Origin: Eubacteriaceae bacterium
Lineage (GTDB): Bacteria; Bacillota; Clostridia; Eubacteriales; Alkalibacteraceae
Reading direction: 5' to 3'
Length of the DNA: 46,009 nucleotides
NCBI GenBank assembly: GCA_003446375.1
Contig: DMAW01000072.1
Span: 1 to 46,009 of the forward strand
The translations under genes were made by a program, and so were the position numbers. The notes beneath the pieces were generated by a model. That model was not told the DNA's origin, did no database searches, and saw only the letters and a list, made by a program, of their open reading frames with translations. Shown in pieces: positions 7,909 to 16,072 of the stretch (its first letter is position 1; each line of letters opens with the position of its first letter).

Positions 7909-9120
7909 ATGAAATATGTAATAATTCTCGTGGATGGAATGGCCGATTACAAGGTGGAATCTTTAGGCATGAAAACCCCCTTGGAAATAGCCAATATTCC
8001 AACAATAACTCTTCTTGCCCAAAAAGGCGAAATAGGCATGGTACAGACAATTCCTGAAGGGATGTCTCCGGGAAGCGACATCGCCAATCTTTCAGTCATG
8101 GGCTTCGATCCAAATATTTATCACAAAGGCCGCTCACCTTTAGAAGCGGCAAGCATGGGCGTAGATTTATCAGAAACTGACGTTACTTTCAGATGCAACC
8201 TCGTCACGCTTAAAGGTGATGGGCCTTATGCGTCTAAAACCATAATAGATCATTCCGCCGGTGACATCACAACTGAAGAGGCGAAGACTCTCATAGAATA
8301 CCTGGGAAAATCTTTTGAGACAAAGGATATCAAGTACTATCCAGGTGTAAGTTACAGACATCTTATCCTATGGAAAAACGGCCCCTTCGATTACGACTTG
8401 ACTCCTCCTCACGATGTTCTAGGCCAAAAGATTGAGCCCTATTTGCCAAAAGGCCCTTACAGGGATGTGATTCTCGACATGATGGAAAAATCCTATGAGC
8501 TTCTAAAAGATCATCCTGTCAATTTAGAAAGAATTAACCGAGGATTAAACCCTGCTAATTCTACTTGGATTTGGGGCGAAGGAAAAAAACCCAGCTTAGC
8601 TTCTTTTAAAGATAAGTATGGCGTGGACGGTTCGGTGATTTCTGCAGTCGACTTGATCCAGGGAATAGGCATACTTGCAGGATTGACACCCATAAAAGTA
8701 GAAGGTGCCACAGGAACGATTCATACAAATTTCGACGGCAAGGCGCAAGCTGCAATCGATGCTTTGAAAGCTGGCGATGACTTCATATACATTCATCTTG
8801 AAGCTCCTGACGAATGCGGCCATCAAGGTGACTTGGAAGGAAAAATCAAGTCAATCGAATTAATAGACGAAAAGGTCGTATCACCGGTTTATGAAAGTTT
8901 AAAATCACTTGGTGAGCCTTTTAAAATCTTGATTCTTCCGGACCACAGGACGCCTGTTTCATTAAGAACCCATACAAGCGACCCTGTTCCTTATGTGTTA
9001 TTCGACAGCCAGAAGATCATAAGCAATAAAAATCAAAAATTCACTGAAGATTCAGGCACAGAGTCGGGTAATTTCTTTGAAAGCGGCGTATCCCTTGCAG
9101 ACTATTTCTTCAAAAAATAA
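7909..9120 (+). CDS. apgM: Cofactor-independent phosphoglycerate mutase, archaeal ApgM type
   Basis: A 403-residue alkaline-phosphatase-superfamily metalloenzyme expected to interconvert 2- and 3-phosphoglycerate. The metal site starts VDGMAD (residues 8-13). TIPEGMSPGSDIANLSVMGFDP carries the catalytic Ser, and later motifs include GRSPLEAASMG, FIYIHLEAPDECGHQGD and ILPDHRTPVSLRTHTSDPVPYV. ATG 7909 has CGGAG 8 bases upstream. A closely related family is annotated as proposed homoserine kinase, and the PEGMxPGSDxANLS block is shared with it. There are no threonine genes nearby, so I prefer the mutase, but the substrate is not settled by sequence. Confidence 0.82.
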   Translation: MKYVIILVDGMADYKVESLGMKTPLEIANIPTITLLAQKGEIGMVQTIPEGMSPGSDIANLSVMGFDPNIYHKGRSPLEAASMGVDLSETDVTFRCNLVTLKGDGPYASKTIIDHSAGDITTEEAKTLIEYLGKSFETKDIKYYPGVSYRHLILWKNGPFDYDLTPPHDVLGQKIEPYLPKGPYRDVILDMMEKSYELLKDHPVNLERINRGLNPANSTWIWGEGKKPSLASFKDKYGVDGSVISAVDLIQGIGILAGLTPIKVEGATGTIHTNFDGKAQAAIDALKAGDDFIYIHLEAPDECGHQGDLEGKIKSIELIDEKVVSPVYESLKSLGEPFKILILPDHRTPVSLRTHTSDPVPYVLFDSQKIISNKNQKFTEDSGTESGNFFESGVSLADYFFKK

Positions 9121-9123
9121 TCT

Positions 9124-9154
9124 TGACCGGCAGTTCCTCATTAACTGCCGGTCA
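9124..9154 (+). terminator. Terminator after apgM
   Basis: TGACCGGCAGTT and AACTGCCGGTCA form a perfect 12-bp stem with a 7-base loop, followed by a T-rich tail. It overlaps the last codons of the convergent GIY-YIG gene and may act in both directions. Confidence 0.75.
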
Positions 9155-9383
9155 TTAATTTTAACTTTTCTTTTCTGGACATCTTCTTTATTTCTATCTC
9201 TCGTTTGGAGGCTGTAGACCTGTTTTTTGATTTTTCGCAGTAAACTACATTTACCGGTAATCGCGCTCTTGTATATTTTGAAGCTTTTCCTAAATTGTGT
9301 TCTGCAACTCTTTTTTCAAGATCCTTTGCGATACCTGTATATATGGTATCATCTGCACAACGTAACATATAAACAAAGTACAT
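9141..9383 (-). CDS. GIY-YIG domain protein, UPF0213/YhbQ type
   Basis: A small protein of 80 residues that is essentially one GIY-YIG nuclease domain. MYFVYMLRCADDTIYTGIAKDLEKRVAEHN contains the paired tyrosines of GIY-YIG (here VYM and YTG), the catalytic Arg (KRVAEHN) and the C-terminal KYTRARLPVNVVYCE block. YhbQ-like proteins bind or nick DNA and are linked to repair. I start at ATG 9383 because homologues begin with this motif; ATG 9401 in the same frame would add six residues. It is translationally coupled to the lipoprotein gene, whose stop is at 9388. Confidence 0.85.
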   Translation of the reverse strand: MYFVYMLRCADDTIYTGIAKDLEKRVAEHNLGKASKYTRARLPVNVVYCEKSKNRSTASKREIEIKKMSRKEKLKLMTGS

Positions 9384-9387
9384 CCTA

Positions 9388-9876
9388 CTACCACTCTTCA
9401 TCCGCTATATTAGCTATTACCGTAGACACCTGGTTTAGAGTGTCTCTTTCAATTGCAAAGATACAAACCCTTGCAGCCATATCGGCAGTGCCTATCTCCG
9501 GAACATATCGACTCATTTTTAAAATCAATGTTCCGTTTTCAATTATAGCCTTGTCTGCTTCTAATTTGTTTGATCCGCTAGGTTCCGACTTTATATAAGC
9601 ATAAAGTAGATTTTCATTAAAGAAATCTTCATTAAATTTTTTTAGCAGATCTTCTATTTCCATATCCTGTTGAGGATGATTGTTTAAAAAATTCTCAAAA
9701 CTAGCATAATCATTGATTTCAATGGGTATATCGTATTCGTATGATTCATCCCATTGAGCTCTATAGTTTGCAGAATCTATATTGACTCCTTTTTCTTCAG
9801 GTTCGTCTTGTGAAAAACAAGCTGTGTGAGTTAACGATGTAGTGATTATCATAAGTATAACCAAAAGCTTTTTCAC
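9388..9876 (-). CDS. Lipoprotein of unknown function
   Basis: A 162-residue exported protein. A short Lys-start hydrophobic signal ends at a lipobox (THTAC, Cys 20), followed by an acidic linker. The mature part has the blocks DYASFENFLNNHP, FFNENLLYAYIKSEPSGSNKLEADKAIIENGTLILKM and ADMAARVCIFAIERD. The second resembles the beta-rich fold of small lipoproteins and PrcB-like domains, but I cannot assign a family. The start is GTG 9876 with GGAGG and a 6-base gap. It probably shares a transcript with the GNAT gene 32 bases upstream and the GIY-YIG gene that follows. Confidence 0.75.
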   Translation of the reverse strand: MKKLLVILMIITTSLTHTACFSQDEPEEKGVNIDSANYRAQWDESYEYDIPIEINDYASFENFLNNHPQQDMEIEDLLKKFNEDFFNENLLYAYIKSEPSGSNKLEADKAIIENGTLILKMSRYVPEIGTADMAARVCIFAIERDTLNQVSTVIANIADEEW

Positions 9877-9908
9877 AAAAGACCTCCTTCCAAATCGCCG
9901 TGTAATAT

Positions 9909-10421
9909 TTATTCTTCATTCCTTATTCGGCCCATGAGCATTTCATCTGCATATCTTCCATTTCTTATTGCGGCTTTTTTCTTGACGCCTTCTACTTCAA
10001 AGCCAAACTTTTGATAAAGGTTTATGGCCTTTTCATTGTCAGCAAATACCTCTAGCTCTATCCTAGTGAGCATAAGCCAATTGTCTGCAACATCCAACAC
10101 CGTGCTCATAAGCTGTTTTCCTATACCCATCCCTTGATATTCAGTATGCACCATTATTCCAATAGTGCCCGAATGCCTCTTTCTAGGCAGTTCGTTAACA
10201 TGCAGGCCTGCTGTTCCTACTATGATCTCGCTTGCCCTATCTTTCTTGAGAACTGCTACAAATTGATGCCTTAAAGAATCTTCTTTTGATAAATAACTCT
10301 TGCTGTTCATAAGAGTCTCTGAAGGCAATCCCAAAATATTTTCCATTATTCCTTCCATGCGCCTTAAATCATTTATTTCCTTTGCATCTTCCAACTGTAT
10401 GGGTCTGATAAGCAAATCCAT
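9909..10421 (-). CDS. GNAT family N-acetyltransferase
   Basis: A 170-residue acetyltransferase that moves acetyl from acetyl-CoA to an amine. The fold is complete: LLIRPIQLEDAKEINDLRR at the N-terminus, motif A IGIMVHTEYQGMGIGKQLM (Q-x-x-G-I-G acetyl-CoA loop) and motif B RIELEVFADNEKAINLYQKFGFEVEG. ATG 10421 has GGGGG 8 bases upstream; an in-frame TTG at 10427 is too close to that site. The substrate is unknown. It sits downstream of glutamate 2,3-aminomutase, an order reminiscent of the ablA/ablB pair, but it is much shorter than AblB and a terminator and its own promoter separate the two genes. Confidence 0.88.
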   Translation of the reverse strand: MDLLIRPIQLEDAKEINDLRRMEGIMENILGLPSETLMNSKSYLSKEDSLRHQFVAVLKKDRASEIIVGTAGLHVNELPRKRHSGTIGIMVHTEYQGMGIGKQLMSTVLDVADNWLMLTRIELEVFADNEKAINLYQKFGFEVEGVKKKAAIRNGRYADEMLMGRIRNEE

Positions 10422-10461
10422 TTCCAAGCCCCCTTTTATATGTTGAATTTATCTCTTAAGA

Positions 10462-10492
10462 AAAGTATAATCCATTATACTTTCCCCTTCAA
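10462..10492 (-). promoter_or_regulatory. GNAT promoter with an overlapping perfect dyad
   Basis: Minus strand TTGAAG (10487-10492), 17 bases, TATACT (10464-10469). A perfect inverted repeat AAAGTATAAT-CC-ATTATACTTT (10462-10483) covers the -10 and could be an operator. Confidence 0.5.
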
Positions 10493-10504
10493 CTAAAAAA
10501 TAAA

Positions 10505-10542
10505 ACTGCTTGGCAGGCTCAAATATGATTCTGACAAGCAGT
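10505..10542 (-). terminator. Terminator after eam
   Basis: ACTGCTTG and CAAGCAGT pair around a structured 22-base loop, followed on the minus strand by a T-rich run (TTTATTTTTT). It ends the riboswitch-controlled transcript before the GNAT gene. Confidence 0.75.
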
Positions 10543-10548
10543 CATCTT

Positions 10549-11784
10549 TTATTGTTTTTTATTCTCAATCTCGAAAGGATATCCTTCCCAGTTTCTGAAA
10601 ACTGCCTTTTCTTTTCCTATGTAAAGCAAGTAATTAGGCAATATCGGAGTTTTACCCAGGCCTTTGCTTCCGTTTACGATATACGTAGGTATCGCAAGTC
10701 CAGAAGTTCTTCCTCTTAGCGTTTCCATTATTTCTAACCCTTCCTCAACGTTGACCCAAAAATGGGATGTTCCTTTTACTGTTTTTGGGTGAAAAATATA
10801 ATACGGCTTTACCCTAATTTTCAGCAAACCTTGATTTAGCTTTCTTACCGTAAAAGGATCGTTATTGATTCCATTTAGCAATACCATTTGATTTCCCAGA
10901 GGTATGCCCGCATTTGCAAGGAGCTCGCATGCTCTTTTAGATTCTTGCGTTATTTCTCTTTGGCTATTGAAATGGGTATTTACGTATATTGGATGATATT
11001 TTTTAAGTATCTCCACAAGCTCAGGAGTTATTCTCTGTGGCAAGGTAACCGGGGTTCTTGTTCCAAACCTTATAATCTCAACATGCTCGATTGACCTAAG
11101 CTCTGAAAGAAGCCAATCGATCATGCTATCCGAGAGCATGAAAGAATCTCCTCCTGTAATTAATATATCTCTAATCTCCGGATGTCTTCTGACATAATCT
11201 ATAGCTTTTTTTATCTTCTCTTTTGGTGCATTCACATCCTGTTCTCCGATCATTCGCCTTCTCTGGCAGAACCTGCAATACATGCCGCACATGTTAGTTA
11301 CCTTAATGATGAGTCTATCCGGATATCTTCTTGTAATTAATTCTTCCGGCGACCACCCTGCCTCATCCATAGGATCCAAAACCCCGGCTTCATCCAGTTC
11401 CTCACCACTTGGAATTGATTGTTTTCTGATAGGACAATTTGGATCGTCAGGATCTATAACGGACATGTAGTATGGAGATATCGCAAATCTGAATTTATCT
11501 CCTACTACCCTTATTTTTTCTTTTTCTTCATCTGTAAGATTTAATATCTCATTGATGTCATCGACATTTTCAAATCTGTTGCTTAATTGCCATTTGTGGT
11601 TGTTCCAATCCTCTTCAGTAGCGCCAAGCTTTTTTAAGATTTTTTGCTTTTGAGACTCGATCTTCGCTGAATCTTCAATTCCGGTTTTTATGGACACCTT
11701 AGCCGTTTCATAGGCTTTGATGCTTTTTTCCAATTTTATAAAGCGATCTTTTTCGTCGCAAAAATTATAATCTTTTGTCGTCAT
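10549..11784 (-). CDS. eam: Glutamate 2,3-aminomutase (radical SAM, PLP)
   Basis: A 411-residue radical-SAM enzyme that moves the amino group of L-glutamate to give beta-glutamate, a compatible solute. The CxxxCxxC cluster is Cys166, Cys170, Cys173 (CGMYCRFC) and the PLP lysine is Lys378 in GLGKTPILPNY. In lysine 2,3-aminomutase two aspartates bind the substrate side-chain amine. Here they are Lys334 (FHPKTVKG) and Asn371 (IVNGSKG), the Lys/Asn pair reported for the clostridial glutamate enzyme with the same 37-residue spacing. ATG 11784 has GGAGG 8 bases upstream. A ydaO-type c-di-AMP riboswitch precedes it and a terminator follows, so it is a one-gene unit. Lysine aminomutase is the alternative but lacks support. 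Confidence 0.9.
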   Translation of the reverse strand: MTTKDYNFCDEKDRFIKLEKSIKAYETAKVSIKTGIEDSAKIESQKQKILKKLGATEEDWNNHKWQLSNRFENVDDINEILNLTDEEKEKIRVVGDKFRFAISPYYMSVIDPDDPNCPIRKQSIPSGEELDEAGVLDPMDEAGWSPEELITRRYPDRLIIKVTNMCGMYCRFCQRRRMIGEQDVNAPKEKIKKAIDYVRRHPEIRDILITGGDSFMLSDSMIDWLLSELRSIEHVEIIRFGTRTPVTLPQRITPELVEILKKYHPIYVNTHFNSQREITQESKRACELLANAGIPLGNQMVLLNGINNDPFTVRKLNQGLLKIRVKPYYIFHPKTVKGTSHFWVNVEEGLEIMETLRGRTSGLAIPTYIVNGSKGLGKTPILPNYLLYIGKEKAVFRNWEGYPFEIENKKQ

Positions 11785-11811
11785 ATTTCTGACCTCCTGT
11801 AGTATTTATAG

Positions 11812-11850
11812 AAAAAAATAACAGCTTCCACCATCCCGGTAAAAACTGCT
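11812..11850 (-). terminator. Intrinsic terminator of the c-di-AMP riboswitch expression platform
   Basis: On the minus strand AGCAG-TTTTT-ACC pairs with GGT-GGAA-GCTGTT, followed by seven Ts at 11812-11818. It lies between the aptamer and the eam ribosome site, as expected for an OFF switch that terminates when c-di-AMP is bound. Confidence 0.75.
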
Positions 11851-12010
11851 CTGAAGGCAAAAAGGCACACCTATCCTATATTTCCCCTTCTAAGCTTCCG
11901 AGGTTAGCTGACGGATTCGGACCGAAGGCAATGGCCCTATCTAAATTTCGAATTCACCCCTGTGTTTTGGTTCCCCCGTATTTTGCATGAGCAAAAATTC
12001 AGCACATATC
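11851..12010 (-). ncRNA. ydaO/yuaA-type cyclic di-AMP riboswitch aptamer
   Basis: On the minus strand the leader contains the two hallmark blocks of this class: GGGGGAACCAAAACACAGG with GGTGAAT (about 11951-11977) and CCGAATCCGTCAGCTAACCT (11901-11920). CCTTC before the second block pairs with GAAGG after it. Known members bind c-di-AMP and shut off K+ uptake, osmolyte and cell-wall genes. The outer P1 stem could not be drawn confidently by eye, so the ends are approximate. Confidence 0.9.
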
Positions 12011-12041
12011 TTGCTAGATATTTTGTTTTCTCAACCATGTA

Positions 12042-12071
12042 ATTATAACTTATTTACAAGTTAGTCGTCAA
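12042..12071 (-). promoter_or_regulatory. Promoter of the riboswitch-eam unit
   Basis: Minus strand TTGACG, 18 bases, TATAAT. Initiation near 12035 would place the whole aptamer in the leader RNA. Confidence 0.65.
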
Positions 12072-12074
12072 GCA

Positions 12075-12098
12075 AAGACTGTAAACGTTTATAGTCTT
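12075..12098 (-). terminator. Probable terminator of the mrp operon (large dyad)
   Basis: AAGACT and AGTCTT flank TAAACGTTTA, giving an 11-bp stem broken by one mismatch, just past the last mrp gene and just before the eam -35. The T-run is weak (TTTGCTT), so an operator role is also possible. Confidence 0.5.
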
Positions 12099-12115
12099 CC
12101 TTAATTTTCGCTCCA

Positions 12116-13717
12116 TCAAAGGGCTATCGCCACATATCCCAGTATTAAAACAAAGAACATCGCTATTGACAAACATACTCCATTAAATCCCAATTCGAAT
12201 GAATTAACTAATGCAAAGAAGTTGTTTCTTTTGAGCAATCCGAAATAGATTGAAATTCCCGCTAAAAAAGACAAGATAAAAATTAAGACTTTCATCCAAT
12301 AAGCCAAAGGATCTACGTCAAATTCTACATTGAACATAATCATAACGATCCATCTTCCAAATATACCGCCTGCAAGGCACATCGTTCCTAAAATCAATAC
12401 CACAGATTTTCTTAATATATCGCATTTTGCCTTCCCTGATTTCTTGGCCTTCCCAAAGAGAATCTGAGAGTACTTTATAAAAGAAAGAATAGTGCCAAGA
12501 TTTACTAATACGAGTGCATATTCAACCCAGCTTCCCTTCGCGCCGTAAGAGATAAGATATTTGGATATGCTGCCGTTAAAAAGAGGCGCTCCTGTTATTC
12601 CCAATATGGCAAACAAAGTAGCATAGCCTACCATTGGCATTCGCTTCATCACTCCGTGAATGTTGTATACGTTCCGAGTTTTGTACTCATCAGCTATCAT
12701 GCCCGCTGTCAAAAACAATGTGGACTTAAAGACAGCATGATTGATGATGTGATAAATCCCTCCCCAATAAGTATGAGTTCCGTGCATATTGATTCCCATC
12801 ATTATAAGTCCGATTTGGGAAACAGTATGATATGCCAAAATCAATTTTATGTCATGTTGGGCAAGGGCAAGAACAAATCCTACAACTGCAGTAATAAATC
12901 CCATAAGTAAAAAGAAATCAGATGTATTGATGACAGGCTCAAATGCATCTTGTATCCTTATAAACAGATAAACCCCATTTTTAACATATAATCCCGAAAG
13001 CACCGCAGAAATTATTGAAGGCGCGCTTGGTGTTCCATGCGCTTTCGGCAACCAACTAAAAAGAGGCATCAGCGCCGACTTAAGACTCACTGCTGTTATT
13101 ATCAATGCATAGGGCAAAATAATGCTTTTAGGATCTTCGATTGTTGATAAAACCTTTTCTATGCCGAAAAGGTCTATGACGCCCAGCTTTTTATAAAGCA
13201 TTCCAAGTCCGAACAAGAAAAATGACATTCCTACTATATTTATCAATAAGTACAGCATGCCGTCATATATGGACCTGGTGTCTTTCTTATACATTATCAA
13301 TACGCTGATTATCACGGTAGAGACTTCAACTAGGACGAATATATTAAAAAGATCGTTTGACAAAAAAATCCCCGTTATCAACCCTTCCAGCACCATGAAT
13401 AAAAAAAGGAATAGATTATCCGAGTAACTTTTTCCATAATTGAACAATACCATCGCTAAAAACATAAAGGTTGTCAAAAGCACCATTGCACAAGCTAAAA
13501 TATCAGCCCTTAAGCTGATTCCAATATAATCAGCCCAACCTCCTATATTTTGAATTACAGTGCCGTTTACACGGACATGATAAAAGTTTGCCAGAGAACC
13601 TAAAACCATTAAGACCTGCAATAAGACCATTATTTTCTTTGCAGTTTTTTGAGGCAATATTACAGAAAAGCTTCCTACGATTATCGGAAGCAAAATCATC
13701 CAATATAAGTCGATCAT
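12116..13717 (-). CDS. mrpD: Mrp antiporter subunit MrpD, second copy
   Basis: A 533-residue polytopic membrane protein of the NuoL/M/N and MrpA/D superfamily, which carries out proton (and probably Na+) translocation. Conserved features include VLVEVSTVIISVLIMYKKD with the key TM5 Glu, SLKSALMPLFSWLPKAHGTPSAPSIISAVLSGLYVKNGVYLFIR with the TM7 Lys region, and the TM8 HDIKLILAYHTVSQIG. It is a close paralogue of the gene immediately upstream: the same motifs run in parallel through the first 350 residues and the tails diverge more. It is the last gene of the operon. The start is ATG 13717, after a 19-base gap. Confidence 0.9.
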   Translation of the reverse strand: MIDLYWMILLPIIVGSFSVILPQKTAKKIMVLLQVLMVLGSLANFYHVRVNGTVIQNIGGWADYIGISLRADILACAMVLLTTFMFLAMVLFNYGKSYSDNLFLFLFMVLEGLITGIFLSNDLFNIFVLVEVSTVIISVLIMYKKDTRSIYDGMLYLLINIVGMSFFLFGLGMLYKKLGVIDLFGIEKVLSTIEDPKSIILPYALIITAVSLKSALMPLFSWLPKAHGTPSAPSIISAVLSGLYVKNGVYLFIRIQDAFEPVINTSDFFLLMGFITAVVGFVLALAQHDIKLILAYHTVSQIGLIMMGINMHGTHTYWGGIYHIINHAVFKSTLFLTAGMIADEYKTRNVYNIHGVMKRMPMVGYATLFAILGITGAPLFNGSISKYLISYGAKGSWVEYALVLVNLGTILSFIKYSQILFGKAKKSGKAKCDILRKSVVLILGTMCLAGGIFGRWIVMIMFNVEFDVDPLAYWMKVLIFILSFLAGISIYFGLLKRNNFFALVNSFELGFNGVCLSIAMFFVLILGYVAIAL

Positions 13718-13736
13718 CTTTCTTACCTACTTTCAG

Positions 13737-15335
13737 TTAGTGCGTGATTCTAACGTATGACAGAATAAAAATAAAAAAAATTGTTATGGCAGTGCATACT
13801 CCGTTAAAAGACAGTTCATGTTTTTGCAGAAATCTTGCAATATTAACCTTCTTTATAAAACCGTAATACAGCCCATATCCTAATGCTAGAGTAATCAGAA
13901 AGCTTGCAGCCTTTTGAATATAAGATTCGATATTAACTTCAAAATATTCATTAAATAAAAACGAAATTATGCTTTGCCCAAAGATGCCTCCTATAAAACA
14001 TAGAATCCCCAAAAAGGTTATGACGCTCAAAGTGTACCCGTCCGTCTTCGGCTTCTTAAGATTAGATTCTCCAAAGAAGATTTCAGAGAATCTAACAAAA
14101 ATCGTGACTGTTCCGAGGTTAACAATTAAAATTCCTATCTCTCCTATAAATTCTGTCAAGCCAAAAGATATTAAATACTTTGAGATGCTGCCATTGAAAA
14201 ACGGTGCTCCTATAATTCCAAGAATTGCAAAAATCGCGGCGGTGGATATTATAGGCATATTCTTATATACTCCTCGTATTCTGCCGGCATCTCTGGTTTT
14301 ATAGTGATCGGTTATGACTCCTGCAGCTAAAAACAGAGTGGTCTTAAACACCGCATGATTAAAAATGTGATACAAGCCACCCCAAAACGCTCTCTCATCA
14401 CCTAAGTTCAAAGCCATCATTATCAAGCCAATTTGTGATACAGTGCTGTATGCAAGTATTAATTTTATATCATCCTGAACTACAGCCAATAAAAAACCAA
14501 TTATAGCTGTTAAAAGACCCATGTATACAAATATTGAGGATGTGTCTATCAATCCGGAAAAAGCATCTTGAACCCTAACAAATAAATATATTCCATTTTT
14601 AACGTACAACCCTGACAATACCGCTGAGATTACTGAAGGGGCGCTAGGTGTTCCGTGTGCCTTGGGCAACCAGCTGAACAACGGCATCAGTGCTGCTTTA
14701 AGGCTAATTGCAGTTACGATAAAAGCATATGGCAGCATTACGCTGTCAGGCTCTGTCATTTTGCCCAAAACCTCTTTGATGCCATATAAGTCCAACACCC
14801 CTGTAGTCTTATATATCATTCCGGTTCCAAACAGAAAAAACGACATGGCTACAACATTTATCAAAAGATACAGAGTTCCATCATAAATTGAACTCGTATC
14901 TTTTTTATACATAATCAAAATACTAATTATTACCGTTGCCACTTCAATAAGCACAAACAAGCTAAATAAATCATTTGCAAGAAATATTCCTATAATCAAT
15001 CCCTCTAAAGCAATAAACAAAAACAAGAACATGCTGTCGGCAAATTTTTTCTTCATGCTAAAGAGTATCAATGCCATAAAAATTACAGTGGCTAACATTA
15101 CCATTGCAGCTGCTAAAAGATCAGCTCTCAAGGTTATTGCTATATAATCAGGCCAACCTGCTATGTTTTGAAGCAACTCCCCGTTTTTCTTAATGTGAAC
15201 AAAATTCAAAATTGATGCAAATACCATTAACCCTTGAAAAACAGCTATGATTTTTTTGGCTATATTAAATTTTATGAATATCACCGGAACACCCATCACT
15301 ATCGGAAGCATAATAAGCCAAATAAAGTCTATCAT
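13737..15335 (-). CDS. mrpD: Mrp antiporter subunit MrpD, first copy
   Basis: A 532-residue ion-translocating membrane subunit. It has LFVLIEVATVIISILIMYKKD, SLKAALMPLFSWLPKAHGTPSAPSVISAVLSGLYVKNGIYLFVR and DDIKLILAYSTVSQIGLIMM, the conserved helices of the complex-I-like antiporter family. Start ATG 15335 directly follows the mrpC stop (15336-15338), with AAAGGA upstream. A full-length MrpA is absent from the operon. This copy and its tandem paralogue probably supply two antiporter-like channels, with the MrpA C-terminal parts encoded separately upstream. Confidence 0.9.
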   Translation of the reverse strand: MIDFIWLIMLPIVMGVPVIFIKFNIAKKIIAVFQGLMVFASILNFVHIKKNGELLQNIAGWPDYIAITLRADLLAAAMVMLATVIFMALILFSMKKKFADSMFLFLFIALEGLIIGIFLANDLFSLFVLIEVATVIISILIMYKKDTSSIYDGTLYLLINVVAMSFFLFGTGMIYKTTGVLDLYGIKEVLGKMTEPDSVMLPYAFIVTAISLKAALMPLFSWLPKAHGTPSAPSVISAVLSGLYVKNGIYLFVRVQDAFSGLIDTSSIFVYMGLLTAIIGFLLAVVQDDIKLILAYSTVSQIGLIMMALNLGDERAFWGGLYHIFNHAVFKTTLFLAAGVITDHYKTRDAGRIRGVYKNMPIISTAAIFAILGIIGAPFFNGSISKYLISFGLTEFIGEIGILIVNLGTVTIFVRFSEIFFGESNLKKPKTDGYTLSVITFLGILCFIGGIFGQSIISFLFNEYFEVNIESYIQKAASFLITLALGYGLYYGFIKKVNIARFLQKHELSFNGVCTAITIFFIFILSYVRITH

Positions 15336-15686
15336 CTACTTCATCCTTTTTCGCTTTACTTTCAACCAATTTGTAGAGCCGTATCTGTGATACATATGTA
15401 TGAACATAGTCAAGCTTGCAGCAGTTACTCCCATTCCTATAACTATATCCGTGATCATAAGCGCCTGTGGCAAAGGATCCGCAACGATAGCCGATGAAGA
15501 CACATCTCCAATTGGCGGCACGGCACCTTCCTCAAAATTAGCGGATATGAAATACAATATTATTGCCACCTGCAGAATTCCCAATGATATTATAGATTTG
15601 ACGATATTTCTTCTAGCTATCAATCCATAAACGCCAGTGAAAAATAAAACTATGCTCACAGTCTCTCCGTTTATATAGTCCATCAT
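15336..15686 (-). CDS. mrpC: Mrp antiporter subunit MrpC (NuoK-like)
   Basis: A 116-residue protein with three membrane helices, homologous to NuoK. The middle contains the diagnostic SISLGILQVAIILYF and DPLPQALMITDIVIGMGVTAASLTMFI, the region around the NuoK-type glutamate helix and the DPLPQALxLTxIVI signature of MrpC. A short basic tail (RYGSTNWLKVKRKRMK) follows. It overlaps mrpB by four bases (ATG 15686, mrpB stop at 15683) with GGGTGGG upstream, so the genes are translationally coupled. Confidence 0.92.
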   Translation of the reverse strand: MMDYINGETVSIVLFFTGVYGLIARRNIVKSIISLGILQVAIILYFISANFEEGAVPPIGDVSSSAIVADPLPQALMITDIVIGMGVTAASLTMFIHMYHRYGSTNWLKVKRKRMK

Positions 15687-16072
15687 TTCCCACCCTCATA
15701 AAATACGAATCTAAAAAATATTATAGTCAAGCCACTGCACACCTTAAGTCCGATAAGCATATTCATCGAAATAAGGTATATCTGATTCCATAATTCATTG
15801 CTTTTATAGTTATTTGCAAATAAAAACAGGACCGGAATCACCACTATGCAAAAGAACAAAGCTTTTTCTGCCGACTGAAGAGATTTAATCCTTATTCCTT
15901 CATCGGGATAAACCAAATATCTGCTTATAAACACAGAAGCCAAGACAGCTCCTCCTTGAAATCCTCCACCGGGAGTTATATGTCCATTTAAAATAATATA
16001 AAACCCAAACATTATTATAAACGGAAACAACAAGCCAGTCATTCTCGCTATTATTTCTGAACTATTTCTCAT
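15683..16072 (-). CDS. mrpB: Mrp antiporter subunit MrpB (MnhB domain)
   Basis: A 129-residue membrane protein carrying the MnhB domain: GLLFPFIIMFGFYIILNGHITPGGGFQGGAVLASVFISRYLVY. The HxxPGGGFQGG block is the family signature. Four hydrophobic helices are visible. ATG 16072 is favoured because GGAGG lies 7 bases upstream; ATG 16075 and GTG 16078 are in frame just before it. It overlaps the end of the MbhE-like gene and is coupled to mrpC. Confidence 0.92.
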   Translation of the reverse strand: MRNSSEIIARMTGLLFPFIIMFGFYIILNGHITPGGGFQGGAVLASVFISRYLVYPDEGIRIKSLQSAEKALFFCIVVIPVLFLFANNYKSNELWNQIYLISMNMLIGLKVCSGLTIIFFRFVFYEGGK

